Positions 11,637-23,313 of a stretch of DNA of 64,000 nucleotides are shown piece after piece. Location of the stretch: assembly GCF_032118995.1 (NCBI RefSeq), contig NC_092648.1:3797001-3861000 (forward strand). Reading direction: 5' to 3'. Under the pieces are notes generated by a model. The model saw only the letters and a program-made list of their open reading frames with translations. It did not search any database and was not told the origin of the DNA. This DNA comes from Asterias amurensis. Taxonomy: Eukaryota; Echinodermata; Asteroidea; Forcipulatida; Asteriidae. Position 1 is the stretch's first letter; every line of letters begins with the position of its first letter. The position numbers and the translations under genes are program-made.

Positions 11637-12020
11637 TTAAAGGCAGTGGACACTATTGGTAATTGTCAAAGACTAGCCTTCACAGTTGGTGTATCTCAAC
11701 ATATGCATAAAATAACAAATGGAAATTTGAGCTCAATCGGTCATCGAAGTTGCGAGATAATAATGAATGAAAAAAACGTCCTTGTCACACGAAGTTGTGT
11801 GCGTTTAGATGGTTGATTTCGAGACCTCAAATTCTAAACTTGAGGTCTCGAAATCAAATTCGTGGAAAATTACTTCTTTCTCAAAAACTATGGCACTTGA
11901 GAGGGAGCTGTTTCTCACATTGTTTAATACCATCAACCTCTCCCCATTACTCGTCACCAAGAAAGGTTTTATACTAATAATTATTTTGAGTAATTACCAA
12001 TAGTGTCCACTGCCTTTAAG
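11637..12020. mobile_element. TTAA-type MITE, 'GGCAGTGGACAC' family, best-preserved copy
   Basis: The ends TTTTAAAGGCAGTGGACAC and GTGTCCACTGCCTTTAA are perfect inverted repeats, each abutting TTAA. TTAA is the target duplicated by piggyBac-superfamily transposons, so this copy best supports that assignment. Confidence 0.85.
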
Positions 12021-12273
12021 GGTTACAACCAAACATTGCCCTTATACGGATTTTACAACCAGAAGACAAAAACACTATAGGTGTACATGTATTCCGTACA
12101 CGTGCGGGTTATGTTGTGTCCGTGATTAGCGCTTGTCACCTCATTTTCCGAGCGAATAATCAATAATTTACTGCCGTGGATGCACGGGGCTTGGAGTGTT
12201 ATGTTACCGGTAAGAGTAGCTTTCAGAGGCCTGCTGCATTTCCGGACACCCCCCCCCCCCCACGTAAACCCCC

Positions 12274-12619
12274 CTTAAAGGAACATTTATTGGTAAGGAA
12301 AAACCTCTTCTAATCAGACATAATATACAAAAAACTTAAACGGTCTAATAATGTAGAAAACATCGCTTGAAATATTTCTGTCTTTTTGATGGAAAACAAT
12401 TTCCCATTTGGGTTTATCCCTCAGTGAGCGTTGTATGTTTTTTGTTTGTTAACTGATGTCATGCAAAATATCGGTTTTCACCATCTCGTGACCCAGATGG
12501 TAGATCGATCTCAAACTTCTACAGGTTTGTCTATGCTTATTGTGGATTACATAAAGTGCCTACGCTGCAAGCAACTGCTTTGTTAGCAAAACAAATTCTG
12601 TAATGTTCCTCTAGATTAA
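12274..12619. mobile_element. Probable MITE with TTAAAGGAACATT end
   Basis: Starts CCTTAAAGGAACATTTATTGG; the right end reads AATGTTCCTCTAGATTAA, roughly its inverse. A C-run precedes it at about 12248-12261. Terminal similarity to the other TTAA-AGG elements suggests the same superfamily. The boundary with the next element is uncertain. Confidence 0.45.
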
Positions 12620-13101
12620 AGGACAAACCTGTGAAAATTTGGACTAAACCGTGACTGGTCGAGTCGAACTTGCAAGAGAATAACATTGGAAGAAGAAAAA
12701 ACTTGCAGTTGTATGCCTTCAGATGCCTTGAAATCGAGATCTCAGCTGAGGTCTCTTATAAGTGAATTACTTCTTTATAAAGAGGGAGCCGTCGCTCACA
12801 ATGGGTGCGTTCGTTTAGCTTCCCTGGGTCGACCCAGGTCTTCCCCGGTACGTTCGAACAGCTTTGATGGGGGTCACCCGGGTCAGCCCCCAGTGCCCTG
12901 CTTGTGGAGTGGGTCACTTTGGGGTGGCCCGAGGTGCATGACGTCACCACGAGAGGGTGAGTGTGATCGTTCTATTGGCTCTTGTCAGAGGGGCTCACGA
13001 ATGAGCACTGTATGCGGGGTCGACCCAGGGAAGCTTATCGAACGCACCCATATGCCTACAATTATGTTGAGTGTTACGAAGAGTGTCCAGTGCCTTTAAG
13101 A
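12620..13101. mobile_element. Diverged TTAA-type MITE fragment split by a younger TIR element
   Basis: AAACCTGTGAAAATTTGG, GAAATCGAGATCTCAG and GAGGGAGCCGTCGCTCACAA match the interior of the GGCAGTGGACAC family in order. The expected right end (GTGTCCAGTGCCTTTAAG) appears only after the insertion at 12802-13050. The left end is missing or replaced. Confidence 0.6.
12802..13050. mobile_element. Nested TIR element, TGGGTGCGTTCG ends
   Basis: The left TIR TGGGTGCGTTCGTTTAGCTT mirrors the right AAGCTTATCGAACGCACCCA and continues into CCCTGGGTCGACCC on both sides, about 34 bp with two mismatches. It is GC-rich and sits inside an older AT-rich MITE. No transposase frame; a non-autonomous DNA element. 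Its superfamily is not clear because I see no unambiguous target-site duplication. Confidence 0.75.
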
Positions 13102-14110
13102 ACAAACCGCTGCATCATCATTAGACAGTCTGCCACCGGTTTCGGTCACTTACGGGAAAGTACATTATCGCTCGGGCCGCGTGTGGTGAAGGACTGGTTA
13201 AGGTTATACGATAGGAAATCGTAATGATGAATCCCGAGGACACCAAGCTCTATGGACTGTGTCGACGCGGGGACAACCGGAAAACATTTGTTTGTTGCCA
13301 ATCAGTGATTGGTTATTTTTATTCGTGAGGCATCTCCGTTGACCTTCATCCCCGTGAGGCCAATGACATACAGAACCCATTACGTATAGGCATTAACAAA
13401 AAAATTATAAGATCAATTCTTGGCAAATATTGAGAACGCTTTTCACACAATTTTGTATCAAAGTTTAGTCAAATGAATACTTTGCCTAATTGTATTTAAC
13501 ATGTCCTATCTTGGCCTCTCACTTTCTTCCCGTTTTATGGAAAAACAGTTTATTAACTTGCTCTTTTTCAAAGAGTTAGGCTGTTTGTGACCGTGGAAGA
13601 TTTTACGCTTTTATTTTGGATTATGCTGTTTCAACCCCGATGAGCCCCGCATTATAGGCGCGTTTGCTACATTTGAAAAACCTCAACATAATATATCACA
13701 ACTTATGCCTAATATCCATCACATCTACAGATATATAGACAAAGCTTTACAATAATTATAATTTAATTGCAGAACCACTTTTAGTTTCTCCTCATCAAGT
13801 TTACAATAATAGTGTTCCCTGCTCCCAACGTAAGATGTGTTAATTATGCCTCCAGTATGGCCTACTGGATGGTAAGGGGCCTATCGTCACTGGTCTACTT
13901 TGAGTCTTCCATCACGGAGGTACTACTCGCGCTCCAGAAAATGAAAGAGACCAATATGCAGAAGTCTATCGAGTAAAACGCCTGTTTAATAATTGAAAAA
14001 GTTCACTTCGTTCATTTGTTTGTTGTAACCCTCTTTAGACAATAAAATAAGTTCCTTGTATTTCTAGTTATAGTCATGCGCATAAGAAAGCCAGATGGTG
14101 TGGCCTGGCT
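13102..14110. other. No gene seen
   Basis: Unique-looking AT-rich sequence with no supported ORF, RNA or repeat. Confidence 0.4.
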
Positions 14111-14149
14111 GTAGAGGGCGCTGTGCCGGCCATGCTCGTTCTTTCAAGA

Positions 14150-14640
14150 CGAAAAAAAATTGTGAGTTCGGGACTCTCTGTATTTTGCTCTAAACAAATC
14201 ACGTTTTGACCGCAGTTTCTGAGGGTAAACTACTGAAAAGGCACGATGGTGAGTTGCTAACATACTAGTCTTCAGATTTGTGTTGAAAACAGTTTTTGTT
14301 CGCCAAATTTGAAGATATTTAGGGGTGTTTTCGGCACGGGGCGCCAAGTTTAAAACCCAGTGTGACAAGCCATAGACTGGCACCGTTGGTCATTATTGCG
14401 GACACCCAGACGTCGTGCTGCAGTATGCAGGGATTTGCACGTTGTCGAATTTTGCCCAGTCCAAAAACACTCGGGTTTTCACCGTGTTTCCATGGGTAAA
14501 CTACTGAGAAGTTGCGATGGTGAGTTGATTTATCACTTGTCTTTGGATTTCTAGTGTTGAAAACGGTTTTTGCTTGCAAAATTTGAAGATATTTAGCGAT
14601 GTTTCGGCACAAATGACCGAGTTTAAAACCCCCACATCAT
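14150..14640. repeat. ~270-bp direct duplication
   Basis: GGGTAAACTACTGAGAAG..GATGGTGAGTTG, GTGTTGAAAACGGTTTTTG and AATTTGAAGATATTTAG occur in the same order at about 14222-14370 and 14490-14625. It may be two tandem copies of an unnamed repeat. Short - strand frames across it are shadows. Confidence 0.6.
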
Positions 14641-16140
14641 CATCATGCATTTATCATATGACATTTTACATGTGTCCACTACGCTACACTACACACTGGC
14701 ACTGTGACAAGATTTGATATTTTGTTTGACTCCGTCCATGGCCTGGTGGTTGTGGTGTCCTGCTGCAGTGTTTTTATTCAAGGCTTTGGCCTTTGCACTT
14801 TGTTCATGCACATTATTTAAAACTTTGATTTAGGGTTTAGATTTAGAATTTAAATTTTAACAATGTTAATTGTTAGTTTAACTTGTATTGAGTTTTCTTC
14901 AGAGTTAGTGTTGTATATTTGTCACTAAAATTATTAACTAACTGAAATTCTCTACTTACTCTAATTCTAAAAGAACAATGCTACTTTGACTTTTATAAGC
15001 TTTTTATTTTTAATCTTGTAAGTTGAAGAGAGTTTAACTTATAGGTTTAAGTCAAGCTTTATGCTAGCCCTGGTAGGACGTCAGTCAGTGCCACTGCACT
15101 CACATCCTGATTGTTATAAAGCTTCTTTACAATGCGAATACAAATTTGACTACGATTTTCTTTATTTTTTACCTGATTTGAGAAGTTGAAATTTGGTTCA
15201 TATATTCTTAGTGTCCCTTACTACACTTTCAACCAGTTAACAAATCAACAATATCCATGGATGAAATTATTTCTGAAAATAAGTCAAAGTTCTGTACTGG
15301 CAATTTGATCATCATGTACAAATTGATAGTATAAGCTCATGTGCGCATGGCTTTGAGTAGAGCGCTGCAATTAGCATTAAATGATACAATGGCTGAAACA
15401 GCGCCCTCTTGTGGATAAACCTCCATCATTTAGCCTACGATTGCGAGTTAGAGCATGTGATAATAAATGTTTACAAGCAAGTCCGTTCAGGACGTGACTG
15501 TGGGAAGCGTCAATTTTTATGTTTTTTTCACAAAATATTCACATCAAAATTCAACAATTGAAAAAAAAAAACATCTTTGAGTTCGGCTAACAGGGAACAT
15601 GTGAATAAATGTTCAGTCTCCTGAGTAAGGTAAAATCTTTTTTTTAATTTTAATGTTGTACATTTGTTCTCAATGGTACGGGACCTTTATACCCTGGACT
15701 CCGTCGTGTTGCATGCAACGAAGTAGTCCAACCTGGGCTAGCTTCATGCATACACATGTCATTCCGTTGGTCTCCCCCTGATACCAGAAATATTAACCTT
15801 TTTCATTGTCAATTCATCATTTATTACGCTTATGCACCCGTCAATTGCAAGACGGAATTTGTGACCCCCGGAAATGGTGCGTCATTTTCATGAAGTCGGT
15901 CATCTTTCATGAAGTCAGTCATCATTCAGTGTACAAGTGACCCTCAGTGAGTCGTAAATTTGACGCACCATCGTTACAGATTTGGCACAATACCGGCCAA
16001 TTGTAGTGATTCACCATTTCTTGAATAGGACGCAAATCGGTGGATGGTCGGAATAACCAAATATCAAGCTATTGAATGCCCATGCACACTAAAAGCAAAG
16101 CTTTTAATTGTTACAATGTGTGTGGTTTGTTTGTCTTGCA
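14641..16140. other. No gene seen; AT-rich intergenic or intronic DNA
   Basis: AT-rich with A/T runs at about 15559-15570. GCGCCCTCTTGTGGA at about 15400 and GAGGGCGCTGTG at 14113 look like ends of small repeats. No coding sequence supported. Confidence 0.4.
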
Positions 16141-16141
16141 G

Positions 16142-16248
16142 CCAGGCTTATCATCTCCAAAGAACATCTGCATTTCTACCCATCATTGCCATGAAGACTT
16201 CCAAGACCAGCCTATTGATGATAGAGGAACTGTTCTGTCAAGTGAAAG
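16142..16248 (+). other. Exon-like cassette A (first of the + strand series)
   Basis: A T-rich stretch and TTGTCTTGCAG precede it, and AAAG|GTGAAT follows. The core words CATCTCCAAAGAACATCT, TTCCAAGACCAGCCTAT and TGATGATAGAGGAACTG match the later cassettes. With phase-0 entry it is open throughout (…PIDDRGTVLSSE…) and exits in phase 2. No protein family recognised. Confidence 0.45.
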
Positions 16249-16280
16249 GTGAATCTTGGTAAGGTATGCTTTAAATATTT

Positions 16281-16388
16281 TCCCCTGGTCGGGTGGCGTT
16301 TTGGGATCTTTCTTCGCCTTCCTTCTCAAGAGCCCTGATTCGAATCCCGCTGGGGCATTATGTTGTGAAGGTTTTCAGTCCATAACTG
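16281..16388 (+). mobile_element. tRNA-like SINE fragment
   Basis: CCCTGATTCGAATCCCGCTG near 16330 is a B-box-like motif, with GTCGGGTGGCG upstream in place of an A box. Immediately downstream is a half-copy of the GGGCCC palindromic MITE (16387-16495). Confidence 0.35.
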
Positions 16389-16635
16389 GGCCCTATTTCA
16401 TAAAGCGTGCATATTGTTTGTTACTGGCATTCAGCTGTTGTTTGCTTATTTCGAAAGGAAGAAATTTCATGCTAAGCAAATTTTTTTGTTTTCCTCACAC
16501 ATAACTAAAACGTCCTTATCTTCTCTCCATTGGGTTCTTGGCTAGTACAGTGATTCAGTTTGCTCTTCAGAATAAATAAATGAATGAAATTAAATTAAAT
16601 TAAATGATATGACATAGGCCCTACACTTAAAACTG

Positions 16636-16802
16636 TTAAAGGAAAACGTTGCCTTGGCTCGTTGAGTTGGTCTGTGAAAAGCAATTGTAACCATTTGTTA
16701 TAAAATGCATGGTTAGAAAGATGTTTAAAAAGTAGAAAACAATGATCCACACGAATTTGCCTCATAATTGCGTGGTTTTCCTTTTACTTTGCGAACTAAC
16801 AT
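16636..16802. mobile_element. Single arm of the window-start foldback MITE
   Basis: TTAAAGGAAAACGTTGCCTT...TTTGCGAACTAACATG matches the left arm of the element at 1-402 and stops where the other arm should begin. Confidence 0.7.
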
Positions 16803-16906
16803 GAACTAAAACCAGGGTGCACTTGGTATGCGTTGTGTTTCATGCAGAGAGCTCAGTTGTAATCAAGTTTCCACCAGCACATGTCCTTAAGAGAACTGTT
16901 ACGTAA

Positions 16907-17075
16907 CAGGCCTGTATGCTTCATTTTTTGAAAGGGCAAGAGCACCAAGGCGTTTTGTCCTCGGTAAAGGGCACCCTATGAGGAAACTTCTAATGGAGCA
17001 TTTCAAGGGCACCAAGGCAATGACCGGTGGCATTGAGGCAATCGCCTTTGTTGCCCCCGTGAAGCATTAGGCCTG
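16907..17075. mobile_element. Short TIR element, AGGCCTGTATGCTTCA ends
   Basis: CAGGCCTGTATGCTTCATTT at the left mirrors GTGAAGCATTAGGCCTG at the right. The interior repeats GGGCACCAAGGC. An inverted copy lies at 22632-22811. Confidence 0.6.
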
Positions 17076-18009
17076 CTGTCACAAGCATTTGATGTTCCCC
17101 AAAGTCACTGTTGTCCAAAAAGTTCACTTTTAACATTTACCACCGGTCCCAAACAGAGTACTGTATACAAATCATGCAGAATGTCTGTTATCGCTTGAGT
17201 TAAACAAAAGTCAGTGTCAGTCATGTTTTTATATTTACAATTTATTCAAAGATTTCTGTAAGTTATTTGGCAGTCATTTTCATTTTTAACAGCCTGATTG
17301 TATTTTTTCAGTTGGTTTGAACAGACACATATAGACAACTTCTTATGTAGCTTTAGCTTCCCCCCCCCCTCCCTCCCGAGTCCGTTAGAGCAAAAACCTT
17401 TTTATCCACCTTCATCACATGTACATGTACACAGATTGTTGTTTGTGTTTGTACTTCATGTCAAATAACCATATTGTTTGTTGAACAAAAATTAACTATA
17501 ATGTGTAATAAGCGTTGTAGACAGGATTGCAAGTGCACCTTTTTAACATGATTTGTGCTTTGATGACGTGCAAATTTGGAGGCCCTTCAAGAACAAATGA
17601 CAGCTTTGGCTGCTAAAGTGGAGATGAGAAGTGTTGAGGGGACTGCAACCAGCACTGCTAAGCCTGCCAAAGCCATAGCTGTTCTCTAAGATTAAGGTCA
17701 GTACACGGGTCAAAGAGGAACAAGCATGTCTAAAATCTCATGTATTACAATGAAGTCTGTCGTCCGCAATACCTTGATTCGTCATGCTTTCAACACCTGT
17801 GACCAAGGCAGGTTGAAGCAGGAACTGCACTACATCTGGACATCGCTCCAAGACCTTCACAACATCAGCCAGCCCAAGCCAAGCATCTCGAAAGACGAAA
17901 GACCACAGTTCAAGACAACCACCACCCTTCCATATACCAAGCCATGTACATGTATCACACAAGCTACAAATTATTCATCATCATCCTTCAGCTTCGTCTG
18001 CGGAGCAGG
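17076..18009 (+). other. Intron-like DNA of the + strand series; one short frame
   Basis: 17130-17345 resembles DNA that follows the cassettes elsewhere (ACCGGTCCCAAAC..., GGCAGTCATTTTCAT..., TTTTTTCAGTTGGTTTGAACAG; compare 27945-28080 and 38120-38260). A frame from about 17577 to 17690 encodes a short Ala/Lys-rich peptide (LEALQEQMTALAAKVE...) ending in a stop. It looks like a coding remnant but belongs to no family I can name. Confidence 0.3.
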
Positions 18010-18410
18010 CTACTACAAGTCTCTTCCAACTGATGATCTTGGGCTAGTGCAGAGATTTGTCTTGGTCGTAGCATGCCTTCAGCAACTCCAAGCAGATGTT
18101 GAACACATGTCCGGAATGATGAGCATTGCGGATTAACAAGTCTCTTCTAACGCGGCGACTACAAGTTTCCTTCTAACTACGATGATCTTGGGCAAGTGTT
18201 GAGATTTGGCTTGGGTGTAGCCTGCCTTCATCAACTCCAAGCAGATGTTGAACATTTGTCAGGAATGATGAGCATAGCGGAGCAGGCGACTACAAGTTTC
18301 TTCTAACTACGGCGATCTTGGACAAGTGTTGAGATTTGGTTTGCTTGTAGCATGCCTTTATCATCTCCAAGCAGACATCAGGAGTGATGTGCATTGCCTT
18401 CCTGGTCTTC
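18010..18410. repeat. ~135-145-bp repeat, three tandem copies
   Basis: GACTACAAGT(CT)T...TTCTAACTACGATGATCTTGGGC, GTAGCATGCCTTCAT and CTCCAAGCAGATGTTGAACA recur at about 18010, 18160 and 18290. A 136-codon + frame (17726-18136) runs into the first copy without recognisable motifs. Confidence 0.65.
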
Positions 18411-19032
18411 TTCTCCCGAAGATGTGTGTGTTTAGAGCGTACATCTTGAAAGGCTCATCATCTGGCATTCGGAGTAGGTGCCCAAGGAACGTATTCACAC
18501 TATGCGAAGTTTCAAACATCACTTAACACCTGAAACCTCTAGAGTGGGTCGAATATATGAGGTGTCTCACAAAAGACATGTCCGACCTGTACTAGCGTGA
18601 TCTGGACCTGTCCACAGGTGAAGCCAGTGCAGAGGAACATCCTCCACCAAGGAGGATTAGTGTTGAGATTATAATGTATAGTGTACATGCACCATGAGTC
18701 CCAACCAGACAGAGAGGGGACATAATAGGCCCCTAAAGAGTTTTTTCCTCAGTCTACTAAAAAAAAAACCAAAGAAAGTAGAGATTGCCACTTGGATAAA
18801 ATTCCATCGGAGAGAAAAAAAAGATGACATTCTGAATGACGGGTTTTCAGGGGACTTGCTGATGCATCTTTGGGAAGAGGCATTAGACAAAAGAGAACCT
18901 GGGTACATAATTTGCTGAGCTAAAGAACACAGTGATACCTTGGGAGTGAGTCCCCATCCAACCCATTGGGGAGGCAAAGACAACCAAAGTGGCTGATAAA
19001 GACTCGACAAGTGAAGTTTAATCAAACATCAA

Positions 19033-20470
19033 GAACCATTCCATCCGTCAATAACCAACCCTTCAGTCAAGAACCAACCCTTCAGTCAATAACCAACCCT
19101 TCAGTCAAGATCCAACCCTTCAGTCAAGAGCCAACCCTTCAGTCAAGAACCAACCCTTCAGTCAAGAACCAACCCTTCAGTCAAGAACCAACCCTTGGGT
19201 CAAGAACCAGCTCTGCAGTCAAGAACCAACCCTTGGGTCAAGAACCAACCCTTCAGTCAAGAACCAACCTTTCAGTCAAGAATCATCCCTTCCGTCTATA
19301 ACCAACCCTTCAGTCAAAACCAATCTTTCAGTCAAGAAACAACCCTTCAGTCGAGACCATAGAGTTAAATATATAAGAAAATATGCCCTCATGCGGCGAT
19401 TTTATAAGTTGACAAAGCAGCATCGCATAGCATGTGTTTATGCGGCCCGGTGTGCAGCCATTTTGTAAGTTGACAAAACAGCATCGTGTTGCAATAAATA
19501 AACACAAACTCCAACTCGTACTTCATATTCAACACGCAAACAACATGGCGCGCGTGTCTCCTTGCAGTCCCGTCGCGTTTGTGCAAGCAGCATCACCAGT
19601 GCGCCTTCTTTATAAGTTGACAAAGCAGCATCGCATAGCATGTGTTTATGCGGCCCGGTGTGCAGCCATTTTGTAAGTTGACAATATATAACTCTATGGT
19701 CGAGACCCATTCCTTCAGTCAAGAACCAACCCTTCAGTCAAAGGCCAACACTTCAGTCAAGAACCAAGCCCTAGAACCAACCCTTTGAGTCAAGAACCAA
19801 CCCTTCAGTCAAGAACCAACCCTTCAGTCAAGAACAAACCCTCCAGTCAAGAAGCAATCCTTCAGTCAAGGAATACCCTTCAATCAAGAACCAATCCTTC
19901 AGTCAAGAACCAATCCTTCAGTCAAGAACCATTCCTTCAGTCAAGAACCATCCCTTCAGTCAAGAACCATCCCTTCAGTCAAGAACCAACCCTTCAGTCA
20001 AGAACCATCCCTTCAGTCAAGAACCAGCCCTTCAGTCAAGAACCAGCCCTTCAGTCAAGAACCAACCCTTCATTCAAGAACCAATCCACCAATCAAGAAC
20101 CAAACCTTCAGTCAAGAACCAACCCTTCAGTCAAGGACCAACCATTCGTTCAAGAACCAGCCCTTCAGTCAAGAACCAACCCTGCAGTCAGGAACCATCC
20201 CTTCAGTAAAGAACCAACCCTTCAGTCAAGAACCAGCCCTTCAGTCAAGAACCAACCCTTCATTCAAGAACCAATCCACCAATCAAGAACCAAACCTTCA
20301 GTCAAGAACCAACCCTTCAGTCAAGGACCAACCATTCGGTCAAGAACCACCCCTTTAACCAAGAACGACCTCTTCAATCATGAGCCAACCATTCAGTCAA
20401 GAACCACCCGTTTAACCAAGAACAAAACCTTCAGTCAAGAACTAACCATTCAGTCAAGAACGTACCCTTC
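19033..20470. repeat. 19-bp minisatellite (AACCAACCCTTCAGTCAAG)n
   Basis: About 60 degenerate copies in two blocks (about 19033-19350 and 19706-20475), with a few more at 20815-20860. Because 19 is not a multiple of three, three units give a 57-bp (19-codon) peptide period; stops are absent from all three + frames, so long frames (e.g. 19785-20483) appear. The block is split by a TIR element at 19357-19699 and bounded by a second copy at 20478. Confidence 0.9.
19357..19699. mobile_element. TIR element inserted in the 19-bp array
   Basis: The left end CCATAGAGTTAAATATATAA mirrors the right end TATATAACTCTATGG. TCGAGA flanks both sides (19351-19356 and 19700-19705), a likely 6-bp target-site duplication. 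It contains an internal direct duplication (GTTGACAAAGCAGCATCGCA at about 19408 and 19616). No transposase. Confidence 0.75.
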
Positions 20471-20477
20471 AGTCAGA

Positions 20478-20783
20478 CCATAGTTATAAGAACAAAAGGG
20501 CGCACTGCCTATATACGCGGCCCGGCATGCGCCGCCATTTTATAAGTTAACAAAGCAGCATCGCATAGCATAGTGTTTATGCATAGTGTTTACGCGGCCC
20601 GGTGTGCAGCCATTTTGTAAGTTGACAAAGCAGCATCGCGTAGCGTTAAATAAACACAAACTCCAATGTGTACTTCATATTCAACGCGCGTACAAAATGG
20701 CGCGTGTGTCTCGTTGTGGTCCCATCGCGTTTGTGCAAGCAGCATCACCAGTGCGCCCACTTGTTCCTAATATAACTCTATGG
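20478..20783. mobile_element. Second copy of the CCATAGAGTTATA TIR element
   Basis: Starts CCATAGTTATAAGAACAAAA, ends TTGTTCCTAATATAACTCTATGG. It shares GCGGCCCGGTGTGCAGCCAT and ACAAACTCCAA with the 19357 copy. It keeps the longer arm (AGGAACAA...GTGCGCCC). No clear target-site duplication. Confidence 0.7.
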
Positions 20784-21920
20784 TCGTTGTAACTCTATTT
20801 CTTCATTCAAAAAACAACCCTTCAGTCAAGAATCAATCCTTCAGTCAAGAACCAACCCTGCCAATAACCCAATGTTCAGATTGCCAGATCCACAAGCAGC
20901 ATCAATAGAAGCTCAGAGATGCTGCCTCAGCTGTCTTACATGTAGCAGGGATAAAAGACAAGCCCACCAGTCACTGCCAGTAGGGGCAAATGCAGCAATG
21001 CAAAGCCGATGATTGCAGGGTCGCTGACATGAGTTCCCCTTTCAATTTAACCCCTCAGTGGAAACAAAATAGGAGATCACTGCAAGACAGCCCATTACTC
21101 GGTTCTATGGCAGCATCTTCCAATAGTCTATGAGATACAGCTTGCTGATAATTACTGAGGAGAGTAGACAGTTCCAAGATCCCGACCTGGATAAACCAAC
21201 TTCTACCCCCATGGCATTGCATGGCTTCTCCCAAGTCTTCCAAACTGAGAAGTGAAGCCTACTAACCCGACATTCTTCCAGGATCCTATAAGACTCATTT
21301 CACACACAGAAGACACATATAGTATTAAAATCACAAGGGATGGCGGTAATGACATGAACGAAGTGTTGGTGTTCCTTCCCACAGCAACGCTGAAAATGAA
21401 AACCCACTTGACATGAACTCCCCTTCATTCCATTCCAAATCCATACACACAGCACCAGTGGATCTTGCTATTCCTGCAATCTCCATTGATGCAGCGATGC
21501 TGCCCTACCTCTGATGACCTCACGGGTTCCTCCTTCGCTGAAACAAAATTTCTGTTTCTCCTTCCCTTTCAAGTATTTCTTGGGCAAATTTGCCAAAAAG
21601 ATATGTTAAAAATCACCTGTTCAAGTTTCAGCTTGACGAGAAAACAATCTTTCTTGGTCTTTGTCGTCAAGAGCCTCAAATCCATCGACTTGAAGCGTGT
21701 ACCACCTCTGGCCGTATGGAGGGCAGCATTCAAGCGGACTTTATTGAAATTTGCAAAGTCACAATCATGCAGGCAACCTTTAGAGTTTTGATTGATTTAT
21801 CAACGGGGGCACTTATAGGATAATAGATAACATGATTTTGCAGGATGCTTACTTCCATACATGTACCATCTTTTTAACAAAAAATTAATAGGCTTTCAGA
21901 TAAAATGTACACAAAAATAA
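20784..21920. other. Unclassified; no supported gene
   Basis: Remnants of the 19-bp repeat to 20860, then mixed-composition DNA. Two overlapping + frames (21465-21791, 21590-21823) of 77-108 codons lack motifs. A stretch at 21605-21780 reads as possible coding DNA (…FLGLCRQEPQIHRLEA…), but no family comes to mind and no splice signals decide it. Confidence 0.25.
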
Positions 21921-21921
21921 C

Positions 21922-22300
21922 CCTTTAAAGCCATTGGACACTTTCCGTAAACAGTATTGTCCAAGGCCCACACCTTGTGTATCACAACTTCTATATAAAA
22001 TAACAAACCTGTGAAAATTTAGGCTCAATGGGTCATCGGAGTCGGGAGAAAATAACGGGAAAACCCACCCTTGTTTCTGCACGTTTCAGCGTGTCATGAC
22101 ATGTGTTTAAAATAAATCCGTAATTCTCGCTATCGAGAACTGATTTTGTTTCAAAGTTTTCTTAAAACGTAAAGCATTTCAAGGAATAATATTTCAAGAG
22201 AAGTCTTTCACCATTACCTTCTGTAAACCCTATAAGTTATTTGTAAATCTGTGAACTTTTTTTTTTTTTTTTTTCTGTACCGGTACTGGTAAGCCATAAG
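21922..22300. mobile_element. Second TTAA-type MITE family (GCCATTGGACACTTTC)
   Basis: Starts CCTTTAAAGCCATTGGACAC; contains ACAAACCTGTGAAAATTTAG and GTCATGACATGTGTTTAAAA. A T-run near 22258-22275 damages the right end. An inverted, more complete copy lies at 28876-29250. Confidence 0.7.
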
Positions 22301-22631
22301 CACACCACCATGCTTCAAGTTAAATAGTCATGGGCAGTAGGCAGTAGGCTGGTGCATCACAAAAAGACAAGTCACTTGGCCTTGGTCAAGGTTTGAGCCA
22401 GGATTTGGTAAAAGGGTGTACAAATTTGCTGAAAATTTAAAAACTGGGCATCCAAATGGTTCTCTTACAAACACATGAAAATGACAGATAAAACAGGGAG
22501 GTCGGTATTTAAGATAGGGTACGAAAGTCACACATACACTCTACTGGCTATCTTGATTATCTTTGTAAGAAGATCTGAACAAAATTATTTCGAAGAGTAT
22601 ATATTTGATATTTATTAATGTTATTAATATT

Positions 22632-22811
22632 CAGGCCTGATACTTCACTGAGGCAACAAAGGTGACTGCCTTGATGCCCCCTGGTCATTGCCTTGGTGAC
22701 CTTAAAATGCTCTGGTAGAAATGTACAATTGTCCTCCTCCTTAGATGCCCTTTACAAAGGAGAAAATGCCTTGGTGCCCTTGCCCTTTCAAAAACAAAGC
22801 ATACAGGCCTG
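22632..22811. mobile_element. Short TIR element, AGGCCTG ends (inverted copy)
   Basis: CAGGCCTGATACTTCACTGA at the left and GCATACAGGCCTG at the right; CCTTGGTGCCCTTGCCCTTT matches the complement of the 16907 copy. Confidence 0.6.
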
Positions 22812-23141
22812 ATTCATTTAAAACACTGCAATAGAGCTGCTAAAAGCCGAAATGTATGTTTACAAAAACAGTTGATAAAAATGGGTTAGCAGGAAACTTT
22901 GCCGTATGTGCGTGCAGACTCCTTGCTACTAGCCTAGGCATACTAAGCTTACACAGCTAGGGCAGAAATTCAGCGCTTCCCCTGCAATTGGAGAATGGAA
23001 ATCATTAGTGCATAATTCGGTGCTAAGCAGAGCCTGAGCCCAGTACAGTTTTTTAAAGGTCAGTTTGCAACAGATGTTGTTTGCTCCGCCAAAGCACTAA
23101 AATGTTAACAGATTTTGTGGAAATTTGTTTTTGTTTTGTAG

Positions 23142-23237
23142 TAAAGCTTACCATCAACAAAGAGATCTACCCTTCAACAAGTAGACTTCCAAGACCAGCA
23201 TATGATGAAGGAGCTGCACTTTACGACCCCTAAAAGC
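23142..23237 (+). other. Exon-like cassette B, donor lost
   Basis: TTTTGTTTTGTAG precedes it. The core is AAAGAGATCTACCCTTCAAC, AGACTTCCAAGACCAGC and ATATGATGAAGGAGCTGCAC, close to the consensus. The donor position reads CTAAAAGCTAAC, without GT. In the consensus frame it reads NKEIYPSTSRLPRPAYDEGA. Confidence 0.45.
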
Positions 23238-23313
23238 TAACTTTTAATATTTACACCTGGTCAAAGAACTAGATTATGTTATGAATTTGTAAAATGTCTG
23301 TCTATGCTTTGGT

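Noticed and set aside
12686-13099. 137-codon open frame (+)
   Set aside because: Runs across the nested TIR element and the surrounding MITE; no domain.
17726-18136. 136-codon frame (+) as a host gene
   Set aside because: Its 3' part lies in a triplicated ~140-bp repeat and the rest shows no motif, signal or splice support.
19785-20483. 232-codon QSRTNPSVKNQPF-type frame
   Set aside because: 19-bp minisatellite open in all three + frames; low-complexity peptide.
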